From: Thraustochytrium sp. TN22
Taxonomy: Eukaryota; Sar; Bigyra; Thraustochytrida; Thraustochytriidae
Assembly: GCA_013306675.1 (NCBI GenBank)
Contig: JABLUY010000173.1
Span: 1-64,000 of the forward strand
DNA length: 64,000 bases
Direction: 5' to 3'
The notes below the pieces were generated by a model that searched no databases, was not told the DNA's origin, and saw nothing but the letters and a program-made list of their open reading frames with translations. A program made the position numbers and the translations under genes. Each line of letters starts with the position of its first letter. Position 1 is the stretch's first letter. This document shows, piece after piece, positions 9,403 to 20,300 of the stretch.

Positions 9403-12400
9403 CCCAATCACAGCTCTATGCTTACTCGTATCCGCCTACAACGCGGGGGTCCCTCGGCGACGCCCGGCGCAGGGGGCACTAAAGCGTATTAAGAGGGTAC
9501 TTTACTCCCGATTTGCTCGAAAAAAGTGGCCTAGAGTCTGGCGAAGTTAGTTCCGCATTCGATCAAAAACGCAGCGATGGGGCCGAGCTTGAAGAGGCCC
9601 ACTCGAAGCGACCCAAGGCTCCTGCCCCCTATTCATTTTGGCCGAAGGCGTGGTGGTTAGGATGAGATGAGCTCGGCAGTTCGCCCAGAGCGGCTTTGGG
9701 GGGAGCTCGCGCGCGACTTCGTCGCGGAGCGCGCTGGAGCCGCAGGCGCTGCGGCGCGCGGCTGCAGGCGGCCCTGGCGGGTGCCTTGTGCCTGCTCTCA
9801 GCTCGTACGACCCTGCCGCAGCGCTTGGACGTGGAGTCGGGCCCGCACTGCGACATCATGGCATCGGCGAGGCCTAACCACCGCGTGGAGGACGACAGCG
9901 ACAGCGACAGCGACAGCGAGTTCGTGCCCCTGGACAAGCGGGACACAGGGGACGAAGACGAAGAAGGAGAGGAGCTTGGCGACGAGGATGCTCGTGCTGA
10001 GGCCGCTGCGCAGCAAGACTTCGAAGACATACTTGCGTTGGTCGACGAACCGCCCGAGCGGGGCTTGCCCGGCTCAAGCGCGACTCGAAAGGCAACGAAG
10101 GGTCGCAAGGCTGAGACGCGGTGCAAATGCGGATCGACCAGCCACAAACGTACGAGCTCCAGGGCATGCCCGCTTTTCAACGCGGCCGACTCCAGGAAGC
10201 CAGGCCGCAGCAAGGCCTCCGCGAAGGCTGCGGCAGTCAAGGTCACCGATGCGGAGGTGTCAGGTGACTGGGAGCTGCTCCCCTGCCCGGACGAGTATGA
10301 GCTCATGTGGCAGGAAGATGCGAGGTCAATGCTCTTCGACCAGCGTGCCAAGGCTCATGTCAAGTACATGAAGGATCGCGTGGAAACAACGCTGAGCAAC
10401 CTCGGCCGCGATCCCGACGAGATAGGTGTCTTCGATGTCTTCCACCTCCTGGCTGAAGACTTCGTTCACGAGCTCTTCAAGCACGCTCATAGAAAGATGC
10501 TCACGCTCTTCAAGGCCACGCTTACAGAGCAGGACTTTTGGCTGTTCCTCGCCATGTACAACTTCTTGCAGGTGCTCAATCTCTCAAAGGAGTTGTGCTT
10601 CGAGATGGCCATTACACCTCTCCGCCGTGTGATTGGCCCGAACGTTCAACTCCTCGGCATCGAGATGTTCAACCGCATTCAGCGGTGCATCACGATGGTC
10701 GATCCGAACATGGGCGTGTCGACCTCGACGACATGGACGGACACGTCTGACATGGTCAAGTACTGGGAGCACATGGAAGTCACTGCCTTCAAGGCCACTC
10801 GAAACATGGTCATGAGCCCACATTCCACGCTGGTCATTGACGACGAGCTCGTTGGCTCGCGCGCAGGAGATGTGCAGGTGAGGAGCATCAGCAACCGCAA
10901 GGCCGGTAAGGACGGCATCAAGAACGACAACATCGCGGACTCGCTCCTTCGCGTCGTGTACGCCATCCGCCACCAGCGGCGTGAAGAGTGGAGCCAGCAA
11001 CACGCGGTGGTTGCGCTGCTGAAGGATGTTGAGGTCCGCCTCGGGAAGGACATGGGCTGCCTAGTGGCCGCCGATCGTGGCTACTCGAAGAAGCTGCTCT
11101 GGGAGACCCTCGCCTCCAACAACTGCAGTTTCTGCATGGTAGGCAAGATCGACCACCCGATGCGGGGGGAGAGTGAGCTCAAGCAGAAAGAGATTGATGC
11201 TGGTGCGTCGGCCGCGACCCGGCCGAATGTGGTGCCAGACGGAGGGCGCCAAGGTCGCGAAATCTTCACGATGCGCTCAACAGTGCAGCTCAGCCGTGGC
11301 GGAGCCTCCAACCAGAAGGACATCCATGCCTTCGCCTTTGTCGACTTCCAGTCTGCCACGTCGCGCGAAGCTCGCCTCATCCGCTTCGTGGAGTGCGGAA
11401 CCGGCCACGCGGAGCGCATGCGCAGCACGCTGGTGCTGGTGCCACGGTCAATCTCCGGCGAGGAGCCGCTGTTCCTGCCAGGCAGCAAGAATAACACCGG
11501 GACACGTAAGAGCATCGCGCTAGAGCTCATGGACAAGTGCAAGCCGCTCACGTGCTCTCAGCGCTGCACCGACTGGTTCGTGCTGCGGGTCTTTTGCATC
11601 ACTGGCACTGCGAGCGAGAAGTTCGCGTTGCAATGTCCTGAGGCCCGTCAACTGCTGCGCAGAAGAGGGAAGGCGCACACGGACAACGAGGACGAGATGA
11701 TGTCGGACGAGGAGATGGCTCGTTTCATCTCCCGCTCCTGGGTCTTCACCCGGGGCGTATCGACCAAGGACATGAGGACCGGGTCGATGAACGAGGCGTC
11801 CGTGGCCTCAAGCATACGTAAGCAGGCGTGGTGCGAGTGCATGTTCGAGGTCGGCCTCATTCAGCACAAGACCGTTCCGGGGCTCGCAGTCTCGCCGGAT
11901 GGAGTCGCTCGCGTCCGGCTTCCAGGCGCGGAGTGCGACGCATCGTCAGTACTATGCAGCGTCGAGATCAAGACGCGCGTCGCGCCTGGAGGCGCGGTAG
12001 ACGCACGTATCGTGAGCACTCAGATGAACACGAACTACTTCTCGTGCATTGTGGGGGACGAGACTTGGTGGAAGGCCATACCTGCCGAGCACCGCGCGCA
12101 AGTCTTGCACCAAGCTGTGGTCCTCCAAATCGATCACGTGCTCTACGTTGCTGCCAGCACGAGTTCGTGTTTGTACGCCTGCCTCGTTGAAGTGCCTCCG
12201 GACGCCCGGCTCGCCATGGAGCGCGCTCTGAAACCGTGGGCGGACAAGCTCACGACATGGGCGCACCAGAGCATCGACAGCGGGTGCGCCGCCCAAGCCA
12301 CCTGCCATCTTCGGCGAGGAGGAGGGGGCGGTGCTGAGCTCGCACTTCCGGCTGTGGCGCGCCATGCGCAAGCTTGTCGCTCTGAAGGGGCCCATGCGGC

Positions 12401-13529
12401 CCGTGCATGTCATCAAGTGCTTACCGCAGGAGCTATACAACGTCGCAAAGGGCGGCGTCGACGGAAGCACACAGTACGTGGAGCAGATCACCAACACGCA
12501 GTGCATGAATCTGAGCTGCGACCAGAACATCGCGTTGCGCACGTACAAGCAGCTCGTTGTCAACGCCATCGTGGTCTACCGCTACTTACAGGCTGCGAGG
12601 AAGAGCAACCTCGAAGACAGCGACGGGCTAAAGGCCCTCCGCGACAAGGTGAACCGCTCTGAAGCGCTCAGCACTGTCTCGTTCCGCCTCACTGTCGACA
12701 TGGTCCGTCACGTCTACAGGAGCAGGCAGCTCGATACGGCGCAGGTGGAGTTCAACATGCAGCCAAGAATGCCCAAGCCCAATGGGCTCACCAGGGAAGC
12801 GGCGAGGGACCTCGTGACAGCCGGTAAGCGCAAGCGAACCCCCGAGTTGCAGAAGTTCTTCAACCACGGCCAAGCCCGCGACATCCGCCTCGATGCCGCA
12901 CTACAACATGACTCAGAGGCAGCGGGAAAAGCATCCTTCAACGCCAACAACAAGAGGATTCCCGCCAAGCGGCTCTGCGTCATCTGCGGCAAGCAAACGC
13001 ACCGTCGTTGCACCATCTGCGGTGTGCCTCTGCACGTGTTCATGAGAAAGAATGAACGCACAACCTGCTTTTCCAAGTGGCACACGCGCGTGCGCGTCGA
13101 GCCTCACGAAGGCTTCAAGAAGCGCAAGACAAACGTCAGCGGAACACCTTCGCCCATTTGCCTCGATCATGTCGATTCGAGCAGCGCCAGTGCCTCGTCC
13201 GGTACCCCTACAGCGCAGAGCATGAACGACCACGTAGCCCAAGCCAGCTACACCGACACCCCATCAAGCCATAGTTCAACATCCTCTCGCAGCAGCCTCA
13301 GCACGAGTCCATCGTGCCCTTGATGCAGCCCAAGTTGGCCTCAGCATCCGCACAGGCCAGTCGGAAGTGACCAACACTTTACGCCTCCATACAAACCCAG
13401 TAGTTGAAAGTTCCAAAAATGATTAGAATCATGATAGCAACAGGTCAGTCGAGCGCAAGCAGGAGAGCCGATTTACTAGGGATAATATGGCTATCCTGAT
13501 TAAACTCCGTCTAGGGCGATGAGATTGGG
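9403..13529 (+). mobile_element. piggyBac-type DNA transposon carrying an internal nuclease domain, long copy
   Basis: 4127-bp element in the same orientation as the short copy and separated from it only by ATAT. Ends are CCCAATC...GATTGGG. It encodes the full set of transposase parts (see the CDS at 9858). About 450 bp of leader precedes the coding region and about 200 bp follow it. Scattered base differences between the copies show they are not a simple assembly duplication, but they are few, so both insertions are recent. Position, ends and coding content fit piggyBac; a size over 4 kb is large for the family because of the added domain. Confidence 0.9.
9858..13323 (+). CDS. piggyBac-like DDE transposase with inserted PD-(D/E)XK (YqaJ-like) nuclease
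   Basis: Starts at ATG 9858 with an acidic Asp/Ser-rich N-terminus and a small Cys/His motif (KCGSTSHKR...CP). The piggyBac core follows: the first catalytic Asp in the IDDELVGSRAG segment (about residue 328), the second in AADRGY (about 406). Then come a nuclease domain with MNEAS (Glu about 646), SPDG (Asp about 681), EIK (Glu 703, Lys 705) and a downstream Gln/His helix (about 640-800). The piggyBac fold resumes with YNVAKGGVD (third Asp, codon at 12460) and ends in a C-x2-C-x7-C-x2-C...C-F-x3-H domain at 12970-13080, the family's hallmark. The frame changes by one base near 12280-12300, after the nuclease, and the same change is in the short copy. It is therefore either an old defect, a small unseen intron or a programmed shift. 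Domain identities are from motif recognition, not a search. Confidence 0.82.
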
Positions 13530-13533
13530 ATAT
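13530..13533. repeat. ATAT between the long copy and the right-end tip
   Basis: Follows the GAGATTGGG end of the long copy and precedes the 41-bp tip fragment. Confidence 0.75.
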
Positions 13534-13574
13534 GGCTATCCTGATTAAACTCCGTCTAGGGCGATGGGATTGGG
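13534..13574 (+). repeat. 41-bp extra copy of the transposon right end
   Basis: Repeats the last 41 bases of the element (GGCTATCC...GATTGGG), flanked by ATAT on both sides. It matches the right end of the short copy exactly and differs by one base from that of the long copy. Inside the elements the same 41 bases are preceded by an internal ATAT, so this looks like the remnant of a third, nested or recombined element. With the preceding AT it supplies an ATG (13532) in frame with the host channel gene. Confidence 0.85.
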
Positions 13575-13578
13575 ATAT
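13575..13578. repeat. ATAT target-site duplication, right border
   Basis: Right-hand host copy of the duplication; host codons resume at 13579 in the phase left at 7061. Confidence 0.8.
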
Positions 13579-16500
13579 TGACGACGATGGTGATCGTGAG
13601 GGCGGTGGCCAGGCCAAAGACCCACACCCGCTGGCGCCTGGGCTAGCGGCCGAGACTGCACCGCCGCGCGGCATGGAGCGCAACGCGTCGCAGCGGCTGC
13701 GTGACGCATGCAAGGCGTCTACAGAGATGCCCGCAGTATCGCCCTCAGCCTACTCGGAGGCGAACTCGCAGGCGGCGGTAGTCCCTGGAGACTTTCCTTC
13801 AGCGATTGTGGTCATGGGCGACGGCGAGGACGACGAAGACGACGAGGGCGACGAGGGCGAAGACAGCGAAACAGAGAGCGGGTTGGCACCGCGAAGAAGG
13901 AGATCGCCGAGCCGCTCGCCGGACACCATGGGCATTCCCCTCTTCGAGATGTACAAGGCGACGCGAATGCTCAAGATGCAGGCCAAGTGTCTCGAGGGCC
14001 TCGTGTTTTTCATCTTCGTGGTGACATTTACCTTTGTGTACGTGGAGATGCGCGCCACGGTGCTGGCGGGCGAGACGACGGAGGCGCTGCTGGACTTCTT
14101 CGTGAACGAGGAGTTCGTGGCACTCTCCGTGCCCGGTCTCGAAGGCGAACCCTTCTTCCGCAAGACCTACCGCGACATCAAGACGATCGAGGAGTGGTGG
14201 CTCTGGGCGCTTGGCCCGCTATCCGAGGGCCTCTGGTACGAATACGACGACCCCGCCATGCCGCCCGGCGGCATGCCAATGGGCGGCTCCCAAAATTTCG
14301 TCCTGGGCGGCGCCCAAGGCGGCGTCCTCTTCCGGACGCTGCGCATGCGCGACGACTCGTGCTCGCGCAGCTTCTTCGAGACCATGCAGATGGTCAACCG
14401 CAGCGCTGAAGAGTGCTACGGCTCCTGGCCCGTGGTCGATGCGGAGGACCCGATGGACGCCTTCATGAATCCGCGCATCGACACGAGACCCTTCGGCCTG
14501 GCCGTGAACGAAACCATGTCGGGGGCCGGCCTCAACTTGACGGCCGAGTCCGCGGCCCTCGCCGAGAAGGCATTCACCTACACTCAGGATATCGGATCCT
14601 CGCTCGAGGGAACGCTCCTCGGCCAAATGTACCTGTACCGGAATCAATACGGAGTCGGGGGTCACCTCGTAGACCTACCCGTGGACAACGATGGCGGCCT
14701 GGCCACCGATACGCTCACACGCATGTATCTGGGCAACTGGCTCGACGTGGCCACACGCGTGGTCTCCGTGGAGTTCAACGTGTACAACCCAAGCACCAAC
14801 GTGGTGACGGCGATCCGGTTCTTCACGGAGTTCTCGCAGACAGGCATGATCAGGCCCTCGTATCGCTTCTATCACATCAACGCGATGCTCTGGAGTCACC
14901 TCGCACCCGGCTATTACATCCTCGTCTTCGTGTTTCTCGTGCTCCTCGTCACGCTCTCGTACAAATGGATGCGGCGCATCCTGTGCTCGCGCCGCCTCAC
15001 GAAGCAGGTGCTCAAGTGGAACTTCGTCTTTGACACGGTGCTCCTCATCCTCTTCTGGTTCTCGCTCGGCGTTCTCAGCATGATCACTCAATACTCGAAC
15101 GTGATCCGAGAGGAGGCTTTCCGCGAGACTGTGGTGAGCTCAACCTTCACGTCGCGCATCTTCGAGAACGCCGAGGGCATGCACTCGGTGGACGCGCTCT
15201 GCTCCATCAACATCATGCTGGCCACCGTCAAGCTCATCAGCTTTTTGCCCTTTAAGACGACACGCACCATCTGGGCGACGCTCGGAGGCGCCGTCAAGGA
15301 CATTGTTGTCCTCGGGATCGTCGTGCTTGTGTTTTGGGCCGGCTTTTCGGTCGGCTCGCACGTCACCTTTGGCTCGCTGGGCTTCTTCGACTTCAACCGC
15401 ATCGACCGCACCTTCGGCACGCTCATGGTGCTCATGTTCTCCGGCAGCATCGAGTTCAATGCCATGCGCGAGGTCTCCTTCACAGCGGCGCCGCTCTTCT
15501 ACTCCATCTACATGATCTTCATGTGGGGCGTCATGCTCAACCTTTTCGTGGCCATCGTCGTGCTCACCTACGAGCGTTACACGCAGTGGCAGTCCAACTT
15601 TGAGGCCTGGTCCGAGCTGCACCACGGCATCAACAACACGCGCATGATCATGAGCTGGCCAGAAATCGCGCAGCACCGCATGCGCCACTTCTACCACGAC
15701 GTGCGCATCAACTTTCTCAAGACCTTTTACAGTGCCGACGACAGGCCACTTCGCAACAACAGGTCCGGCGCGACCCAGGGCAACAGGAAGTTTCCGGGCC
15801 AGGTGCCCGCGTTGGGTGACGCGAACTCGGAGGACGGCTCCATCGCCGACGGCGGCGCCACTGGCGCCAGCGCCAATCACCGCAGCAACGCTCACGAGAC
15901 TGCCTCGGAGACCGACCTGAACGGCGAGGAGGGCCACGACGCCAGTGCGCAGCGCGCCTCGGGGCTCAGCGTCGGCGCTTCGTCCCACCGGGCTTCAGAA
16001 TCGCGCTCCGGGATCGGCTTCCCCTGGTACTCGCAGAGGCACCTCTCTGGCTTGAGCTCGCAGAGCGGCAGCCGCCGCGGGACCAAGTTCTTCTCGCCCG
16101 GCCCGGCCTTCACCCCCGCGGAGGCCGTCGACCTCTTCCATGTCGACCAAAAGAGCGCCAGCCTCGAGAAGCTGGCCCTCGACGTCTACTCTCTGCGCGG
16201 GCTCGAGGGCGAGGAGCGCGCAGCTCGCCTCGAGGAGCTCAAGAATCCGTATTTCAAGCTCTTTCGCGAGGCCGCGCGCCGCGTCTTGTGGCAAGGCCAG
16301 GTCAAGAGCACACGCAATCTGCTTGTTCGCTTCTACAACACGGCAGCGCTCGAGACCACCATCATCAAGCGCTGGCGCCAGGAGGTCGACTTGCAACGCG
16401 GCTCCTCCTCGCAAAGCAACTCGCTCAGCATTTACGAGCGCCTCTCCGCTTTCTTCTCTCGCCTCCGCTCGCCCTCAAAGAGCGACCCTACCAAGAAGAA

Positions 16501-17020
16501 GTCTCCTAGGGTCCGCGCAACGAAGAAGCTCGTGCGCTTGCGCGTTATCCAGAAGCAGGAGAAGGAACTGGCCGACGCCAAGCGCGCCATCAAGCAGATC
16601 CTCAAGGACACACAGCGTCTCTACAAGAAGCATCGCCAGAGCTTCAATGCCATCATGCGATCCACCTGGCAGCACGCCCCGGACGAGGAACGTCTGGAAG
16701 AAATTCCCTTCCTCGAGCTCCAGGAGATGCTCTTTCCCTGCAAGTTGGGTGAGTGCGCTACGTGCGACAAGGCGCGTAGCACCAAGCCAGCCCGCGATCT
16801 CGTTGAGAACTTTGCCCTGCTGCGCAAGCGCCGCACCATCTTTCACGGGAACCGCCGCCGCATGCCGCGCGTGCGCCGCAATCTAGAACTCTCGGTGCGC
16901 CTTTCCGGGTCGCCCGTCACCCGCCAGCACAGCATGCCCATGGGCAGCCCAAACACGCATGGAGGCGGCTCTGTGCGGTCTCCCAGCGTACCACGCAGTG
17001 CGGCACGCCAGCTCGAGTAG
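13579..17020 (+). CDS. Polycystin (PKD2-type) TRP cation channel, main 3' part
   Basis: Encodes all the channel's membrane parts. After an acidic linker comes a first transmembrane helix (GLVFFIFVVTFTFVYVEM). The large extracellular polycystin domain starts with the DIKTIEEWWLWALGPL segment and has several N-glycosylation sites. Then follow helices YYILVFVFLVLLVTLSY, VFDTVLLILFWFSLGV, the MLATVKLISFLPF voltage-sensor-like helix, KDIVVLGIVVLVFWAGFSVG, a pore segment with the SGSIEF filter and the last helix MIFMWGVMLNLFVAIVVL. The long C-terminus has two charged coiled-coil stretches. Polycystins are non-selective Ca2+-permeable channels, often ciliary. An ATG at 13532 in the transposon tip is in frame, giving an alternative 1162-residue product without the host N-terminus. 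Confidence 0.92.
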
Positions 17021-17075
17021 GATCAAACATAGATTGTAGTGAATCTCACATGCCATGTACGATCTGCGATGCACT

Positions 17076-17275
17076 GCATTGCATTGCATTGCATTGCATT
17101 GCATTGCATTGCATTGCATTGCATTGCATTGCATTGCATTGCATTGCATTGCATTGCATTGCATTGCATTGCATTGCATTGCATTGCATTGCATTGCATT
17201 GCATTGCATTGCATTGCATTGCATTGCATTGCATTGCATTGCATTGCATTGCATTGCATTGCATTGCATTGCATT
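17076..17275. repeat. (GCATT)40 perfect pentanucleotide array
   Basis: Exactly 40 uninterrupted GCATT units between the 3' ends of two convergent genes (stops at 17020 and 17327). The unit has no stop in any of the six frames and gives an ATG every 15 bases on the minus strand. I regard those open frames as an artefact of the repeat. Confidence 0.95.
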
Positions 17276-17326
17276 GCAAAGTGATGCGATAAGTTTTGAC
17301 ACATGCCTGTATTGCTCTCTGGCTAT

Positions 17327-20300
17327 TCACTTGCGCGGTTGCCGAACACCGGGCCGCGCCGCGCGTCGCAGGCCCAGCGCAGACTCCACGCTCACACTAG
17401 GGCCTCCGGTACCCGCAATGTCCACGTGCAGGAGCCGTCCCTTGGCCTTAATATTGATCTTGGGCTTGCTTTGCTTCTTGGCCGCCTGCGCAGGGCGTCT
17501 CTTGGCAGCCTTCGCCTGATGTTCCTCAACCTCCTCGTCCTCTCTTGCCGCTGCGTCCTCTTGCTCACGCCGCAATCTTGACAGCTGGTGAGCAAGCTCT
17601 GCTTGCCGGAGCCATGCCTCATTGCGCAGCTCCGCAATGGCTTCCTGAGCGACCTTGAGGTCCTCTTCATAGTGCAGCACCTTGCCTTGCGCTTCCACGA
17701 GCTTCTCCTGTGACTGTGCGAGTGCGGTCTGCAAGTTGAGCAGGTCCGACTCGGCCTTCTGCGCCTTGACCTGGGCTGCTGCTTGATTCGCCTCGAGCGT
17801 TGCCTTGTGGCCTTGCTCGCGAGCTTCAGCGCCCTCGAGTTCGGTTCGTGCTGCAGCGAGCTCTCGCTCTGCATTCGCCAGCGCGAGCTGGCTGGCTTCG
17901 ACGGCAGCGCGCTGATTGGTCAACTCGACGTGAAGATCAGCCTGCGCAGTCTCGTGCTCGCGAAGGGCCGCCTCGCGCGCCTCCTCGACATCCGCAACGA
18001 GGTGCTCCGCGCGCTTGCAGGCATCCTGCGCGGCGCGGCACGCCCGGTGGGCCCTGTCACGCTCGACCTGCAGCGTGGCGACCTGCTCACGAAGCGTATC
18101 GGCGATAGCCTTTTGCGTGCAATGCGCCCGGTCCGCTTCCTGCGAGGCGGACTCCGCGGCGTGCAACGCAGCGGTGGCCTCCGTGTGCTTTCGCTGCGCC
18201 TCGTGCAGTCTCTCACGGAGTACGCGGGTTTCTGCCTCGTAGGTCTCGCGCTGACGCTCCCATGCGGTGCGCTCCTGCATGAGGCGAGATGCTTGTGCCG
18301 CCTCCCTGGCGTCCACGTAGCTCACCACGTCCGGGACCGCTACCTCGAGGCCCGCGACGCTGACGCAGCGATCCGGCAAGGACCCGGACATCTCTCCGAG
18401 GCCCTCGCGGAGAGCGGTCTGCAGGGCGTCGAGGTCTTTGTCCAGCGCGTCACGAGCTGCCTCTGTGAGCTCTGGCTCCGCAGCCGTCATGGCCGTAAAG
18501 CTGGTGCAGGCCTCCAAGGCCGTCCAGCGGTCGTGCCAGGCGTCGAGTTCGTCGCGCTGTCCACGCTCGAGCTTGAGAGCGTCTTCTTGCGCCCGCATCA
18601 CAGCCTCATGCGTCTGCACCAGGTGCACGAGCGGTCCAAGAACGCCGACGGCAAACTGCGAGATTCGCTCGAACCGATCCTGGGAGAGGGCCGAGGACAC
18701 CCCCACCATGAGCGCGCCAAGCACGCCGCCCGAGTCCGGGTGTCGTAATGTGATGCCCAGTACGTGTGGCGCGAGCCGATGGAGACCGAGAGCCGTCTCG
18801 GCGCGCCGATTGCGCCGTGCGTCGCGCGAGGCGTCGTCAACCATGACCGAGTCGCGCTGGCCCGGCGCGAGGAGCGCGCTCTCGATGCCCTCGGCCGCCC
18901 CTGCTTCGCACGTGCGGTTGCCGCGCCAGAGGGCGACGCGACCACCTTGCTCCTTTTCCACGCAGAGCCACGCCTGGCAGCACTCAGGGACCAACGATGG
19001 GAGCACGCAGGTCTCCAGGGCCGCGCTGAGGTCTGCCAGGGAATGCGAGGCATGCAGGCAGCCCCGGATGGCCTCAAGCCACTGCTCGGAGGCTGTGGTC
19101 TCCACACGCAGCTTCGCCTCCTCCGCTTTGCGCGTGCGCAGGAGCACAGCCGCGCGGGGCGCTACGACGTGGCGAAAAGCCAGGACCTCGGCCTCCGCAA
19201 AGGGCGTGTCGGACTTGCGCAGGAGCTTAAAGCCGCCGTCGCGGAGCATATGGCGCGTGCCGAGCGCGGCCTCGTCCCCCGCCTTGCACTCCTCGTGAAC
19301 CTGCCCTCCTGCACCATCGACGATTTGGGCGCCCAGAAGACCGGCAAGACGCTCGAGGGCCGCTTGGGCGTCGACTTCGTCGTACGCGACCCGCTCGGCC
19401 CCCTCATCCGCGGCCATTTGCGCGATGGCGAGTGCCTCGCGCAGAGCGGCGGCCTCGGCGCGCGTCTCTCGCAGCGCGGCGTCCGAGGCCCCCAGCGAGG
19501 TGCGCAGCGTAGAATTCTGTGCACTGAGGTCGGCGCGGACCGCGTCGAGATCGTGGCGCAAGGAATCGTGGCTCTCACGCAAAAGGGCGTGCCTGCTGAC
19601 CAGGTCGTTGTGCTGTGCGCGCAGGTCGTCCCGGTCGCGCTGCAGGACGTCGCGCTGGGCCTCAAGCTCGGCGACCTGGGCCGCCAGAGCGGCGCGCTCG
19701 GTGTCTGCAGCCTGCTGTCCGGCCTGGCTCTCCCCGAGCTGGGCCTCAAAGCCCTGGGCAGCCGCAGCGTGCTCCAAAATGGCCTGCCGGTCGAGGAGAA
19801 AGGGCCCGACGGAGGCGCGCACGAAGAAGCGCACGGGGTCGGCGTGGAGCGGGGTGAAAGTGACGCGGTCGTCGCGCAGCGCGAGGCCCACTGCAAAAGT
19901 GTAGTCGTCGGCCGACGTCGAGGACGGGTCCTCGCCGCCGGCCGCGGCGGCGTCCAGCAACACGGGCACGTAGACGCGCGAGCAGTTGGGCATCAGCTCG
20001 AAGGCGTGGTCGCGTCCGTCCGAGAAGACCATGCGGCGCGCTGCACAGCATAGGTGCGCCGGCGAGGACGGGTCGAGGCGCTGCCAGGCGGCAGCGGGCG
20101 CTTCGAGCCAGGTGACGCCGGCAACGTTCTCGTAGGCGACGAGCGAGACGCGCACGAGACCGACGATGGCAGCGAAGGCGGTCTCGAGCGCGGCGATGGC
20201 AATTTCGGTGTCCTTGGCGCGCACGGCACGCAGCGCGCTGGCGGCCGCGAGCAAATCTGCGTTGCGACGCACGGTCTCGGCGTGCTCGTCGGCGGTGGCA

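Noticed and set aside
7062-13574. Retrovirus-like, Polinton or other virus-derived element
   Set aside because: No reverse transcriptase, integrase, polymerase or capsid gene and no long terminal repeats; ends and coding content are those of a plain piggyBac-type DNA transposon.
17039-17330. Repeat-encoded peptides (CIALH and NAMQC strings)
   Set aside because: Any GCATT array gives open frames; no evidence of coding.
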